Both the position numbers and the translations under genes were made by a program. A DNA stretch of 64,000 nucleotides, taken from Breviolum minutum Mf 1.05b.01 (Eukaryota; Sar; Dinophyceae; Suessiales; Symbiodiniaceae). Within the stretch, counting starts at the first letter, position 1. Every line of letters starts with the position of its first letter. The notes beneath the pieces are model-generated. The model did no database searches and was not told the origin of the DNA. It worked only from the letters and a program-made list of their open reading frames with translations. Positions 24,617 through 36,583 of the stretch are shown one piece after another. Location of the stretch: positions 1 through 64,000 of the forward strand of contig DF239849.1 of the NCBI GenBank assembly GCA_000507305.1, given 5' to 3'.

Positions 24617-27531
24617 TCATTTCCTCTCCAAAACTCCATCAAGGCCAAGGGATAATAAAGGTGGCACCTGTGCCAGGTCACAGGAACTTCGTGGACGCCA
24701 GTCTTTATAGGGAGCTTTAGACCATTGCAATTGGAGGTCGGCTTTGCGACCCGATTTCCGATCGGATTTGACATCACAAAGGACGCGAAGGCATCGCTTC
24801 TCCATGCGATTCTTTTCATCCACCTTTGACACTTCAAGGCCATGAATGGCTTGAGCCATTTGTCGAAGGATGTTAGGATTGCGTAGCTGATCCTTGGTGA
24901 TCATGATGCAAGAGAGATATGAACTGCGAAGATCGACTAAAGTAGAAAGTAGAATTCATCCCATCTACACACCTTTACTTGGTATTGTAACATCTTCCTC
25001 TGCTGTACAGGGGCACCGTTTTTAATAGAGCAAAAGGCAACCAAACAAAATCATACCAAATCCATTCACAAGCTGAGATCCTGCCGTTGGCTTTTCATTT
25101 TTTGCCGTTGCTCCTGTGCTTTGGACTGTTCCACCTCCTGCACCTTGCGATGATCCTCTGCTTGTCGCAATTCTCGTACTGTCTTGGCCGCCTCACGGTG
25201 ATGCTGCGTCAAGCTTCGCAGGTGTTCCTGTAACAGAGCAGTGCAGGGCAAATCTGTGTTTTCGACTGTTGGGATGGTTTTGCTATATAACTGCCACCCC
25301 TTAAATTGAGAAAAATCTGAAAACACATCACTTTTTGGATTGAATGCATTTTGAACCATCCCCCCCCAAAAAAAAAAAAGTGCATTTTTCATGTTGCCAC
25401 AAGGATTGTGATTATGGATTCCAGATGATTGAGTCCTTTTTTCCCATATTTTGCCCTGGGGGTGTCACTCTTCACTTCCCAATACTCATGGTCATTTTCT
25501 GAAAAAAATCGTGACCTCAGAGGTCAAGTATTACATCCCGGGAGGAAAATCCGGTCATAATAGGACTCACTACTCGCTAACACGTACCAAAAAACAAAAA
25601 AACACAATACCAGTACTGATCTGAAATATCATGATGAAACCTACATATAATATAATTATATATACATAGTGTATATACTAATCTATCTATTGTGATACAA
25701 AACTTTACTCCCAGCAACACTGCTTCAGCCATAGGTCCTCCAATTTATGGGCTTCTTGTTTCCACTGCTCTTCACCTGCACTATTGGCCACCTTGGCCGT
25801 GCCCAGAAGTTCTTGAAGTTCAAGGGCAAAGTTTTCCGCCAACAAAGGCAGCTCCTCGTTTAATGATGGCATTTTAAGGGGGGGTTCCAAGATGTGCTTT
25901 ACATTTATTTTCTTGAAGAGATTGGTTTGGTGAAACCTGGAGACTGTGACTTGCTGTTGATCTCTTACAATCCTGCACCTCCGGATGAAACATGATGAAA
26001 GCCCTAGATTACTGGGTGTTTTAAACCTTTTGGAACCTTAGCCACCTCTCAACGGATGCATGAGATCAGCCGTCAACAGCAAGTAAACAATTGAAACAAG
26101 TTGATGACCCTTTCTTGGAATCCTATTTGAAATTCCCTCACTTTGAAGCAATGAAGGATCTTCGGGTCTTTTTGTCTTGCCTAGATCTTGCCTAGTAGGC
26201 CTTAAATTGCTGGCAAATTTATTGATCCGTTTCAAAGGTACCAGTGATACCTCTAGAATTGAAGGGGCAGACCATCCCCCAGCTTAAACAATGGGTTCCA
26301 ATCCCCAATGAACAGGGATTTAAAGATAAAAAAACATGCTAACATGCCCATTTTCACGGTTTTGTTGGCCCCAAGCGTACCTGCGCCTCCTTCATGTCTT
26401 GAAACAACACGTCTTGTTGTATGCGTACACTACTGGAAAGCTGCTGGAATTTCTTGGTCTGCTGAACAAATGCATCTTGCAACTCTGTGACTATAGAAAC
26501 TGCCTCCCGGGCCAAATTCACCAAGACTTCCACTTTCTCATCTTTGTCTTTCAAAATGCGCTGAAGTTGTTGTACATCCTCCTGCGCCTTCCAATGTTCC
26601 TTGTGTAATGTTGTTGCTCTAACAGATGCTGCTAGCTCCTTCTCACCCTTCTGAGATTGAAATTCGGATTCCATCCTTTGTCGGTGTAAACGTTCGCTTT
26701 CATGAAGGCCACTCAAGCGGGTACCTGGAGAAAACCCATCCACCCAAATGGCCGGTATTTCTGCAGTCTTCTACTCAACGTTCAGATTCAAACCATCGAA
26801 AGTTTTGGGTATGAAGGAAGATAATTCCCTCAAAAAATCTAACAGCCAACCCCAAATACACATAGAAAAAAACAATCCAATAACCTGCTAACTTAGCACG
26901 CTCAAACAAAAAGAAATAAAAAAATCCTCAAAACATTTTTGAGATAGCTACATTGTGCTTTGCTTTCTTCATGTACCCCCTTCAACTCTTGATGCTTTGC
27001 TCGAAGTTCTTCCCTCTCCCTGTGCAGTTGCTGAACCACCTCCTGGGAACGACGATGTAAAGTCATGAGGTTGCTTCGCTCAGCGCGGAGTTGTTCCAGT
27101 TCTACACGATGATCATGCAACTGACTTCGCAAGTCAGAAGTTTCACGAAGGGCATCCAAATCCGCCAAATCACCATGATTTCCACACATCATGCGCTCAA
27201 AGTGAGCACTTCTTCGGCTAAGATTGTCAAAGTCCTGTTGAAGTTGTTCATTTGCAACTTGTGCGTCAGAGAGTTGTTGTGCCAAAATATCCCTTTCTTT
27301 CGTCATGCTGAGAAGTTCATGGTGCAAATGTTCAGCCCACTGTGCCAATTGTTTGTGTTCCTCGTTGTTTTTCGCTGTTTTCCCCCACTGCACAGCGCTG
27401 GAGCTCCGCCGTGTCCGCCGTGCCTGCGAGGTCGGCAACACCCGTGGAATCGCCGGTGTCGCGTCCGGCAGCGCGGCTTCGGAATCCGGCTCGGGCAGCG
27501 AGGCGGCGCGTGGTGCGGGGAAACGGGCCAT
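24617..27531 (-). CDS. Coiled-coil protein, five exons, about 543 aa
   Basis: The only gene with a clear start and stop. Exons: 27531-26952 (ATG), 26724-26381, 25896-25709, 25282-25070 and 24923-24617 (stop). Phases agree (1,0,2,2) and all introns can be GT-AG; the donors at 26381 (CAG|GTACGC) and 25709 (GTAAAGT) are clearest. The N-terminal 50 residues are Pro/Ala/Ser/Arg-rich and probably disordered. Residues of about 60-330 are rich in Glu, Gln, Lys and Arg with leucine heptads (e.g. EELRAKHQELKGVHEESKAQ), a long coiled coil. The last exon (KDQLRNPNILRQMAQAIHG) is a different, conserved-looking tail. A structural cytoskeletal or centrosomal role is a guess. The starts of exons 3 and 4 have alternatives (25911, 25227). 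Confidence 0.75.
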
Positions 27532-27559
27532 GCGTAAAAAGCCGCATGAAAAATCACAT

Positions 27560-29080
27560 CTTTGGGGAGCGATAAAAATTCGCCAAAAGTTTGCCGGAGT
27601 TCGTGGCGTTTGATGTGCTTTTAGTTCTTTTTGTTTTGTTGTTTTCCTGAGTCTGATTGAAGGTGATTGAAGTCTTAGTGCAATTGCTCGTTGCTTTCAT
27701 GTTGGGTCATGTCCAATCAAAGCCTCCAAAATGCTAAGCGAGTGGTAGCCCATTCGTCAATGTAAGATCTGCAATCATTTCCTGAAATTCTCAATGTTTT
27801 GCTTATGTACCTTGGAATCACTGGCTATTCGTATCTAATTTTCTGGTTGGCAATAGTTAGCATGATACCATGATGAACCCATGTGACCTTTTGATGACCT
27901 GAAAGGCTGGAACGGTTTCTTTTGCACTGAGATGCTCATCCGAACAAGCTAACACTGTGCTGGCTTATAATTGGTTTTCATATGGATTTGCATATCTAGA
28001 GTTCACGATGTATGATTCTATATGTGAATTCAATATGGATTCAATTTAAATTCATAGGAATGACATGGAAAGATGGGATATTTAAAAAAAACATGTATCA
28101 TGTACTGCAACTCTCAGAACCCATGAGACCAATGGTGTACTGTAAAGTGTTTGACCCGCCAATGTGTTTAGACGTGTTCAAATGCAAATATAGGACCCCC
28201 GCATTCCGTTTTGCATCATTCGATATCATCAATGGCAAAAATCTCAATGCAAAGTCGACAATCTCTAGAACCCTTTCAATTTATCTGGAAATATTTTAGT
28301 TGCTCTTCTCCTCCATTTCAGCTAGGACCGGCAAGGATGTCATGTGTCTCCATGTGTCCAGGTGACTTCTAAATCTTTGGGAGTGGAAAAAAAAACAAAT
28401 TCAACAGAGATTTTTCAAATTTACATAAATCCAAAATCTCCTATCTACATTTATCCAGGAATCTTACCCTCCAACATGGGTAACCTGTAGCTGCTTCAAG
28501 ATGCACTGCGCCAGCATGTCGGTGTTCAAGGCCATGGGTTTTTCCTTCACATTGACCGGGCCAACAGGAGCTGTGGTTGGAGTATACCCTCCATAATAAG
28601 TAACATATAGGAATCATGAAATCCTTTCATATCTGCGTCCAGTATCAAAAAATACAGAGTATAATGGGTGTATATATATATGTGTGTAATATGTAAATAT
28701 AGATATGTGATATTATGTGTGTGTGAATACACTAATAGATCGGACATACGTAGTTTGTGGATGTTCCGTTGCTATGTTGCAAGAAGATGTAAGAGGATTC
28801 ACAAGGCTCCCCGCCTTGCAACTCCCTACATCCATCATTCGCACACCACAGAAACCAATAACAAAAAAGATGGACTCCCAGGCACCTTTAGCAACCAGCC
28901 AAAAAACTCCAAGTGGCGAATAAAAATGCATGGGACAATTGTGTAAACACGTCTTTTGCTTGCACACATTGCAGAAATGTCACTGACCTCAAAAAATACT
29001 GTGAATTGATTCATGGAACCAAAAAACTGAAGAATTCTGTTCACCAAACTTCCTTTTTGATCCTTTTTGTTGAATTAAGC
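27560..29080. other. Upstream region of the coiled-coil gene; no supported gene
   Basis: AT-rich, with short frames only and a TATATATA-type tract at 28670-28690. If the coiled-coil transcript is trans-spliced, its acceptor should lie just above 27531, but no diagnostic site could be picked. Confidence 0.35.
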
Positions 29081-29084
29081 CCAG

Positions 29085-29807
29085 GATCCATTCGCACCAT
29101 TGCCATTCGTTGCATGAGTCGCCAGCAACGGTGCTGGGCTGAGGGGTTGGCAGATCGGGTCGGGTCAGGGGACGCGACGGCTCTCGTTGCGGAGTTGATG
29201 GCTGCGGTATGAATTTTCCCAACCCCTTCCTTGTAGGTTCAGAATGGCTCACGGAGGGGGCTACCATGCAAAATGTTTAATCTTAAAATTCACATTGCTA
29301 TCATTTGGGTTGCTACCCACTCCCAGTAATAGTGACCACAAGAACCATCACAATCATCATTTGTTTTGGAGGCGATACCTTTTACCCTCAACTATTGGCT
29401 ATTACTGGGAAGGGGCACAATGCAAAGTACAATCAATTCAAACATCCATCCCGGCATGGTCATCTGATGTCACTTTGACCATAAAAACCCCTTGGACGAC
29501 TTCACTAAGATTTGAAGCTTCATCCGAAGTCAACAATGTCGGGTATATCAAGACCAATAAATTTTGACAATTCTGAGGTCCTTGAATTGACTGGGATCTG
29601 GAAATACCAATCATCCCCAAGAAATTTGCTACTTTTATGTTGCTCCCCCTTTATGTCACTAACTCATGGATTTACAACAAAACTGCTGGTCCCTTCAACA
29701 AACTCATGTTGGGCTGCCACCCTTTTCCTCTGCGCCGGGAAGAGTCGCATGGCTTGGTCGAGCTCGCGGTGGTCTTAGGCGTAAAGGAGTGGAAATGAAT
29801 GAATGCT
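29085..29807 (+). CDS. Possible two-exon segment, unknown protein
   Basis: Exon 29085-29206 follows TTGAATTAAGCCCAG and ends at GCTGCG|GTATGAAT. It is GC-rich and reads RQQRCWAEGLADRVGSGDAT. A second coding stretch at about 29660-29807 ends in a stop and includes REESHGLVELAVVLGVKEWK; its acceptor is unclear. The minus strand over the first exon is Pro-rich and less protein-like. Confidence 0.42.
29310..29418. repeat. Palindromic element D, short copy
   Basis: The left arm (TTGCTACCCACTCCCAGTAATAGTGACCA, 29-mer read in two parts: TTGCTACCCACTCCC and AGTAATAGTGACCA) is the reverse complement of 39832-39860. The right arm, TTGGCTATTACTGGGAAGGG, repeats the same end in inverted orientation. Confidence 0.55.
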
Positions 29808-30154
29808 AATGACATGAAGAGATCCATTTTTACTGTGAGATGCAACACTCATTTTGTCTGTGCTTGGTACGTTTGATTTGGCTGATGCCTCTTCCTTGCA
29901 GCGTGTTCGAAACGTCTTCAGAATCGAGGATTTATTTTGATACGCTGTCAGCCTTGGTGCTTGTTTGTTGAAAAGGAATAAGGCCAGAAAGGCAGCCACT
30001 GGCCTTGGATCGGATCCCAGATCTCACTGGACTTTGTTGACCTTGCAGCTCCCAGCATTCCAAGGGGGCTAGGGCCGCTAGGCTGCTAGGGTCCAGGTGG
30101 TTTTTTGAATGGTTTGGAAGGGTCATTCTCACAAGCGCTCGAAAAAACAACATA

Positions 30155-30306
30155 AAAACACCACCATCACCACCAAGAAGAAGAAGACGACGACCACCAC
30201 AACAACCAACAACCAACAACCAACAACCACAACCACAACCAACAACCAACAACCACCAACCACAACCAACAACCAACAACCAACAACCAACAACCAAAAA
30301 AAAAAA
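30155..30306. repeat. Imperfect (CAACCA)n / (AAC)n low-complexity tract
   Basis: Mixed CAA, CCA and ACC units followed by nine or more A. The predicted Thr/Asn/Gln or Val/Gly/Cys/Trp proteins are artefacts. Confidence 0.9.
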
Positions 30307-30308
30307 CA

Positions 30309-30433
30309 TCAACTGATGTGGCTCTCCACCTTGGCGTCTGGTGGAGGTCCACCAGTAACGATAACCTCTCCCTGGTCGCCGAACTTGATGGAGGCCTTGC
30401 GATGAAACCGTCCCGGTTGCAACCGTGTTGAAT
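30309..30433 (-). CDS. Terminal exon, unknown protein
   Basis: The minus frame ends at 30309 and reads FHRKASIKFGDQGEVIVTGG followed by PPPDAKVESHIS. It is the most protein-like of the frames here. The acceptor at 30433 (AAGGGGTAG) is mediocre. The stop codon touches the low-complexity tract. No family assigned. Confidence 0.42.
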
Positions 30434-31146
30434 CTACCCCTTAGCTTCGCCTCGAAGAGCGAATTACCGAATGGACTGAGACATCAGATTTCTAAGTGAA
30501 CCAGGTATGTAAGAAAAACAGCAACTGACCGATGAATGATGATGTTGGTATACACTAGGCCTGCCATGTGCAAGCCATGAGTTCTGAAACCTGCTGCATG
30601 ACATACATGAATTAAATCAAAGTCATCCAAACTTCGTAAGGTACATGATGAACTTCTATCAATTTTTCCTGATTTTCTCTAGGTTAGGACCTAGTTAGGA
30701 CCAACAAAACTCGGCATGATGGATTTTTCCTGGGTTTTCCCCAATTTACCGCACCGGAATGTAGTGGATGTTGGGCTGCCAATACAGGCCACCTGGAGAG
30801 AAAGCACGAAGAAATACGCGGTGATGTTTGAAGCATGAAAATGCATTTAAATACAAACAGTCAAACCTTCTATATATATATATACATATGTGGAACATCT
30901 TCATTATCTTCATTGCATGGTGCTGGTCCATGATGTGTAAAACGGTTGAGAGCAAGAGGAGCCCCAGTGGGAGTCTTGTGCACACATCTCTGCCAAAAGC
31001 AACCACGTTTTGATCGGGCATCATCTATGCACACATTCTCAGGCTCTATAAACAAGCTGTGTGCACTCGTGGAGCCTGAGGAATAGATTGATAGGCCTCA
31101 TAGGCACTCATCGATGTATACTTGCATCTAAGCAGGTATATTTCTA

Positions 31147-31239
31147 GGTGGTGGTTTCAACCCATTTGAAAGATATTCCTCAAATTGGGTCATTTCCCCA
31201 GGTAGGGGAGAAATAAAAAATATTTGAAACAGCCACCTG
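31147..31239. repeat. MITE-like element A, copy 2
   Basis: Inverted ends GGTGGTGGTTTCAA and TTTGAAACAGCCACC, core CAAATTGGGTCATTTCCCCA then GGTAGGGGAGAAAT. Best-preserved copy of the family. Confidence 0.7.
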
Positions 31240-31326
31240 AGCAATGAAAACAAGCATGTTATTTAGGGTATCTGGGTGATGAATGGTGATGATACTACGC
31301 AGTTATGTGGGGATTACAATCAAACA

Positions 31327-31518
31327 TTACAGTACCACAGTATAAGGATCCCTGTTGAACAACCAGGATTCAATGGAAAGTAAGGCCTTTTTTTTTAAGT
31401 GGCAGGGCCTAGATTTCCATGCATTGCCATACGCACTTCCAAGTTCCACCCCGGTTGGACCTTCACACTTCGGCAGGTTCATGGTATAGCGTACCTTCGC
31501 TCGTTGTTCCTCCTGTTC
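31327..31518 (-). CDS. Terminal exon, unknown protein
   Basis: Textbook acceptor (ATTTATCCCAATTTTCTCAG), then 63 codons and a stop. It begins EQEEQRAKVRYTMNLPKCEG. An internal donor (GCGAAG|GTACGC) eight codons in could instead end the exon. Upstream exons were not found. No domain recognised. Confidence 0.5.
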   Translation of the reverse strand, partial: EQEEQRAKVRYTMNLPKCEGPTGVELGSAYGNAWKSRPCHLKKKALLSIESWLFNRDPYTVVL

Positions 31519-32320
31519 CTGAGAAAATTGGGATAAATCGTGTGAAGGTGGGTGATTTCTGGTTCCGGTTCCAAGGGCTACTACAAAACTAAACAAGCCG
31601 ACCTGATCCAAAATTCCTGGGAACAAAAAAAATGTTGGCTTTGCACCAAAAAAATCCCACCCACTTCAGCCAATAAGAAATTCCAAGGGACCCAATAAAG
31701 TCGACTTCGTTCTTGCCTCAGGCAATGACGTGCTTGCATTCTGCTGTTGCAATATCAATAGACCAAAAACAAGTGTATAAATAGGCTACGATAATTTCAG
31801 AAGTTTCCCGTGTCAACGACTTTGTCATGCCATATGTTGAATAGGAATGTGATATCACATGCACACACTGGAAAAGCCACTGAGGTTACTCAGATCTCAA
31901 AAGGCACCAAGCAACTCTTCTGCCATCTTTTTTTTCACCGCAGCTTCTTCTACATGTCTCACCACCTGATCTGAAAAGCCTCAGAATTTTCCAGAGAACA
32001 TCACCAAAGACTTGCAGCCTAAGGGGATTAGATCATCTCGGTTTGGAAATGCTAGATACGAAACCCGCTGTATCATCTGAAGTCCTTTGGTAACTTTCGT
32101 GACGTCATCGGCTCAAAGAATTTGACCGGGAAAACAGATGGACATTCCTGAATCATCGAATTGCGTTTCAAATTGCACCCAATTAAAGGCAAAGCCACAT
32201 CATTCTTAAGATCACTTAGGGTTTCACATTGGAGATTTCTATCCCCAAGGACGAAGGACCATTACCACAAGGTGTGCAAGAAAATGGCTGGAATACCCCC
32301 AAAAGGATCTCAGTGACAGA

Positions 32321-32905
32321 TCAATCCCGGACCACATTCTGCCACAGCCACTTTTGTATCTGATGCCTTTCTCCTTCTCCTATGCAGTGATGAAGGCTGG
32401 TCACATCTAAAGCAACCACAAATCAGAATGAAGATTACTCCTAGTCTAGTGATATAATCGTTCAACAGATCTCTGCATGTAAAAAAGTGTCTGCACATTT
32501 ATACCAATTGAATCCAATTCATTGTTGAAGAAGTTCATCTATAAAGTGCCCCAATTCCATGAGTTCTATGACATGCATTCTACCATGAGCTGGCTGCAAG
32601 TAAAGTACTATGAAATCTACATATTGTGCAGTAGGTTGTCGTGTTGGTTTTTTTCCATGGTTGGAAGTTGGAAGCATCGATGATGACGGTCGCATGTATG
32701 GAAGGATCACATGCGCATCGGCTGAGACTTGCATCCCTTTTTTCCATCCCCAGGTAGCAGCTACCACCAAACGCCATCCTTGAGCTGCAGTGAATCAAAA
32801 TCGATGCAGCAGTAGCCGCCAGCCATGGCCTGAGTTTTGCGGGCAAAGGGACGCCCCATTTTTGTAGCAATTCAATCACTTCTTTGGGGATAGCCGGTGC
32901 GGCCC
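32321..32905 (-). CDS. Two-exon 3' end, unknown protein
   Basis: Exon 32905-32765 follows GAGCTGTTTCATTAG and reads PAIPKEVIELLQKWGVPLPA, then a small-residue-rich helix. It ends at GGTG|GTAGC. Exon 32406-32321 follows GTTGCTTTAG, fits in phase 1 and ends at a stop (HQIQKWLWQNVVRD). Open frames above 32950 could hold the preceding exon, but three frames compete. Confidence 0.52.
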
Positions 32906-33404
32906 CTAATGAAACAGCTCAAGGGTATAATCCTCATATTTACTGTAAATCTAGAGCCATCATTTACTTCAATGTTTCTCTTCTCAACAACGCACCTTTT
33001 AAATGACTCTAGCATGTTGTTTAAGCAACAATACCTTTCTTGAATCAGAATTCCAAGAAGTGAATGGTGCAGAGAAAAGTTGTCAGCTTTGCATCCGAGG
33101 CACAGCCGGCACACACGTAGTGACCAGCGTCTTGAGCCCAAGAAATCTAGCGAATCGTTGACACTTCGTGACATGCCTGATGCAAAACAGCTTGAACCGA
33201 ATATGATGACAACATACAACAACCACAAGACTGATGCACAGCATCGGACCAAACCCGATCATATTTCTACGACAAATTTAGCATCCAAGACTAAGACGAT
33301 CCCATGGCGTTTTCTTTTCCGTGGGCCAGTTTCATCCATGTTGTGCCCTGCAATGATTGAAGTGACTGAAGTATCACTTTGGGAAATCTTCTTGTTTCAT
33401 ACAG

Positions 33405-33785
33405 GTATACTGATAACAAGTGTGCAGTATGCAGCAATGCCGAGGCCAAACGAATTCAGAGATTTCCCAATGGCGCATACGTTCAAAGGGCTGCAGCGAA
33501 AATCGAGACCTGGACAATCTGGGCCTGAAAATCTGGGCAGTGCCACACAGCCGCGGCTGGAAACCATGTGTTTTTGAGGAAGACCTTTGGTGAAACTCTA
33601 CGTTAAACACACGGAGAGGAAAAAAAACACGGCCACCGGGGGTGGAAAATACTGGGGGTATTGCTTCACCTTCTCAGACTTGGCACTTGGAACATCCATG
33701 GATCATGCTTTGCAACACCAGCACCTTGGAAACGCTGCAGGCGGAGTTGCTGAGCCTTTGGGACTCTCAGTGGTGTGGGGGATGA
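33405..33785 (+). CDS. Two possible exons, unknown protein(s)
   Basis: Exon 33405-33528 follows TTGTTTCATACAG. In the preferred frame it reads DNKCAVCSNAEAKRIQRFPN; the CxxC pair hints at metal binding, which is weak. Exon 33678-33785 follows TTCACCTTCTCAG and reads TLETLQAELLSLWDSQWCGG before a stop. Joining them needs a GC donor, so they may belong to different genes. Confidence 0.4.
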
Positions 33786-33899
33786 TAATGATCCATTTCC
33801 AACAGCGTGGACCCCAGCTGTTTATGCAATGTACAGTACACATGAACCAACTGGACTGAGTGGGTTTTTTAATAACAACCCAATTGAAAATGGCTTGTT

Positions 33900-35400
33900 C
33901 TCCCAAGGATGGGGGTAAAAAAGTATAAGGTATGTTTTTCCGGCTGGGTTGTATGTTTGATTGGTATTGGTACCCCTTCACGCAAAAATGTGTATATACT
34001 TGTTTTTTGAATCTTTGTGCGTCTTGCATAATTCTGGAACCATTATGTAGAAGATCTATAGTAATTGAAAAGTACATGGCACAGTCCCTACTAAAATATT
34101 GGTTCATATACACCCTGCACTAACCAAACTTGGCGTATCAACAAGCCATCTATTTTGACCCCAAACGGGTACCCCAAACAACCCGGGGATGTTTCGAAAA
34201 AGCTCCACATGATCACCCCGCCAAGTCACATGAGCAACAGCAAATCCCGGCCATGGGAAGACCGAAACTTCGTGACCGGAACTTCCGCCGGATCCCTGGG
34301 CCCCGGGGCGAGGGGATCGATCCGCCTGGATGAATGGAATGGGAACTATATGTTGGTAAACGTTTCCCTAGATGCACCTATTATTTGGTGGATTTTTATG
34401 GTTGATTTTTATGGTTGATCTTGTTTTACCTATACTACCCTCCAGGAAATTAACATATCCCACCTGGCGAAAAGCGGAAAATCGTGGACTCAAAAATGTC
34501 TTGGTAGTAAAGGATATGTTAGTTCCCGAAAGATGTGACATCCCCAGCAACATGAAACCGAAATTGCAATATGTTTTTTCACAAACTTTGATGTTCCAAG
34601 TTTGTCTGAAATAGCGAGGGAGAAAAACCTGCCTAAACATCCTGAAATTGGGTTTTCGGTTGATGTGCTGATGAAATTCACCTGGAATTGATGGGAGTTT
34701 TCATATTGGGGTGAGATCACATTGGTATGGAATTTGGAATCTCTTCTTCACTTTCCAGGCCTGTAGCAAAAATATATGAAAAAGAAGTGTATACTTTCCC
34801 ATACTGTATGCCATGAGCCCCCAAAACCATGAAAAATAAAGGTTTTGGCCACCTAAAAACCATGTTTTTTACCAGAAAAACCTCTAAAAATGTAGGTTTT
34901 AGGGGCCCATGGTAAATATAGATATTAGAGGAATATTTCGCAAACATTGTTTGACCATATGTCCCTCATGTCACGCCATTTTCCTCCAATCAGGGTAATC
35001 AGGCAAACATTCATCTAGCAAAACCCTTACAAATGTCACCAGCTTCCCCATGGCCTGTCAGGATGCAGCAATGCCTGCAAACCGCTGTGAGATCCAAGAT
35101 GATGGAAACATCCTTTTGACATTCGGGCGTTTCATGGCGTTTCCTAGCTTCATTTATGTGTTTCAAAGGTTCAACTGCTTCTTCCATCTTCTTGCCTCTT
35201 TGTTTTTCATTCAAATTCGTCACCAGCATTCTGTCGTCCAGAAATCATCTGACACAATCAGTCTTTTATCCCGCAAATAAAGGAGTCTATCGTCATATAG
35301 TGTGTATACATATAATATACTTAAACGTTATCACAGAATATAAACATTCTTTCATATATTATACATATATATATATACATACCCATCACCACTTCAACTC
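33900..35400. other. No firmly supported gene
   Basis: Contains one copy of element B (34428-34520). A plus frame ending at 34333 (GRPKLRDRNFRRIPGPRGE) is open without good splice sites. TA-rich spacer at 35300-35390. Confidence 0.35.
34428..34520. repeat. Inverted-repeat element B, copy 1
   Basis: The left end (ACCCTCCAGGAAATTAACAT) is the reverse complement of the right end of the copy at 62873-62968. The right end carries GGATATGTTAGTTCCC, the inverse of AACATATCCC. Terminal inverted repeats with unrelated centres indicate a non-autonomous DNA element. Confidence 0.65.
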
Positions 35401-35439
35401 GAGTCATCTATATGTTCATTGGAGGAGAGGAGGAGAAAA

Positions 35440-35550
35440 AAAACGCGGCTTCGCGCCTGCTCCACACGATGAAATCCTTGAGCCATGGCCAGTTGCAAGG
35501 CACTACCATGAGGACCTTCTGCAAGGACATCAGCGCGAAGAAGGCACAAC
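35440..35550 (-). CDS. Ankyrin-repeat exon
   Basis: After TTGGTCAG the minus frame reads LRADVLAEGPHGSALQLAMA, then QGFHRVEQ. The GxxALxLAxxxGxxxV spacing is the ankyrin signature. The donor is probably GCCGC|GTTTTTT at about 35440. Two plus frames here are open as well, but the repeat pattern decides for minus. The rest of the gene was not assembled. Confidence 0.5.
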
Positions 35551-35662
35551 CTGACCAACGGGTGGCAGAAAAACCAAAGCTTGGCTGAAGGTACGGCTCT
35601 TTGCGAAATTTTTTAGAAAATTCTTAGAGTGTTGATTCTCTACTTGCTGCTTTCACATTGTT

Positions 35663-35848
35663 TCAAGGTTGTGGATTGGAAATACTAGTGGGGGTTGATC
35701 TACTCGGAAAAAATTGCTGAGAGACAGTAAATATTGGAGACCATGTGCAAGCTGCGGAAACAGCTTGCAAAAAAACAACAATGTCACGGACTTGTTCAAG
35801 AACATCAAAACACGTGACAAATGAATCAAAATTTTCGTGATAATGGTG
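35663..35848 (-). CDS. Terminal exon, unknown protein
   Basis: Acceptor CCATTGTGCAG, then 61 codons and a stop. It reads FDSFVTCFDVLEQVRDIVVF, then LQAVSAACTWSP. Well-formed amphipathic helix; no family recognised. It may be the end of a gene whose upstream exons lie above 35900, where both strands are open. Confidence 0.5.
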   Translation of the reverse strand, partial: HHYHENFDSFVTCFDVLEQVRDIVVFLQAVSAACTWSPIFTVSQQFFPSRSTPTSISNPQP

Positions 35849-36583
35849 CTGCACAATGGTTACATGTGAGTTGCAGCAATATACAAAGTACTGTCACAAA
35901 ATGGCCCCCAGATCCGAAAGCAGGGCCCGTTTTGGTACCCAAAAAATGGCCACCTTCGGATCATGGTGATGTGACGGTCCGATTCCTCGAGACCGTTGTT
36001 GGCCCAACTTTCCTTGAGAAGCAAATGGTGTTGTGCTACGAAAAGCATGGACACATGATGAAAACACATTAGTATTTGAGTGTTCTATGAATAATGAGTA
36101 CAGTAATTACTAATTCATTGTTATTAGTATTGCGGGAATCGTGTGCCTATGATCATGTATGTACATATATGCAAGTATCATTGATTCAATGTGGAGGGTT
36201 TTATGTTCCAACCCAACATTAAGGTTCAGAATTGTGCCCGTAATTTGCTTGTTGATCTTGTTGAAGACTACTCAAAGGCATCATGAAGCATTTTCCGACA
36301 GGAATGCGAAAATTCTCGACATCAATTGAATATCGTAAAAGGAGACGTTATGCCGGTGAGATGAGGTGATAGGCAATACAATCACATGGTGACACAATAT
36401 GATGTTAACGTATCAAACAAAATGACATGAAAAGTGTATGAATTCAATATGACGAACAGCCCTGTTGGTGAGGAATCAAAGCCAAAGCTTGATTTGAAAT
36501 GGATCAAAGGAGAGAGGTGGATAAATCAACTATGTTTGCTACTGTTCCTTTCAACGGACGACGGCTAAAAGTCCAGAACCAAC

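Noticed and set aside
32872-33252. Minus ORF with signal-peptide-like N-terminus
   Set aside because: Starts at a non-ATG codon, and two other frames in the same stretch are equally plausible.
33080-33577. 165-codon plus-strand ORF as a gene
   Set aside because: Length is near chance expectation and internal splice signals favour a different frame at 33405-33528.
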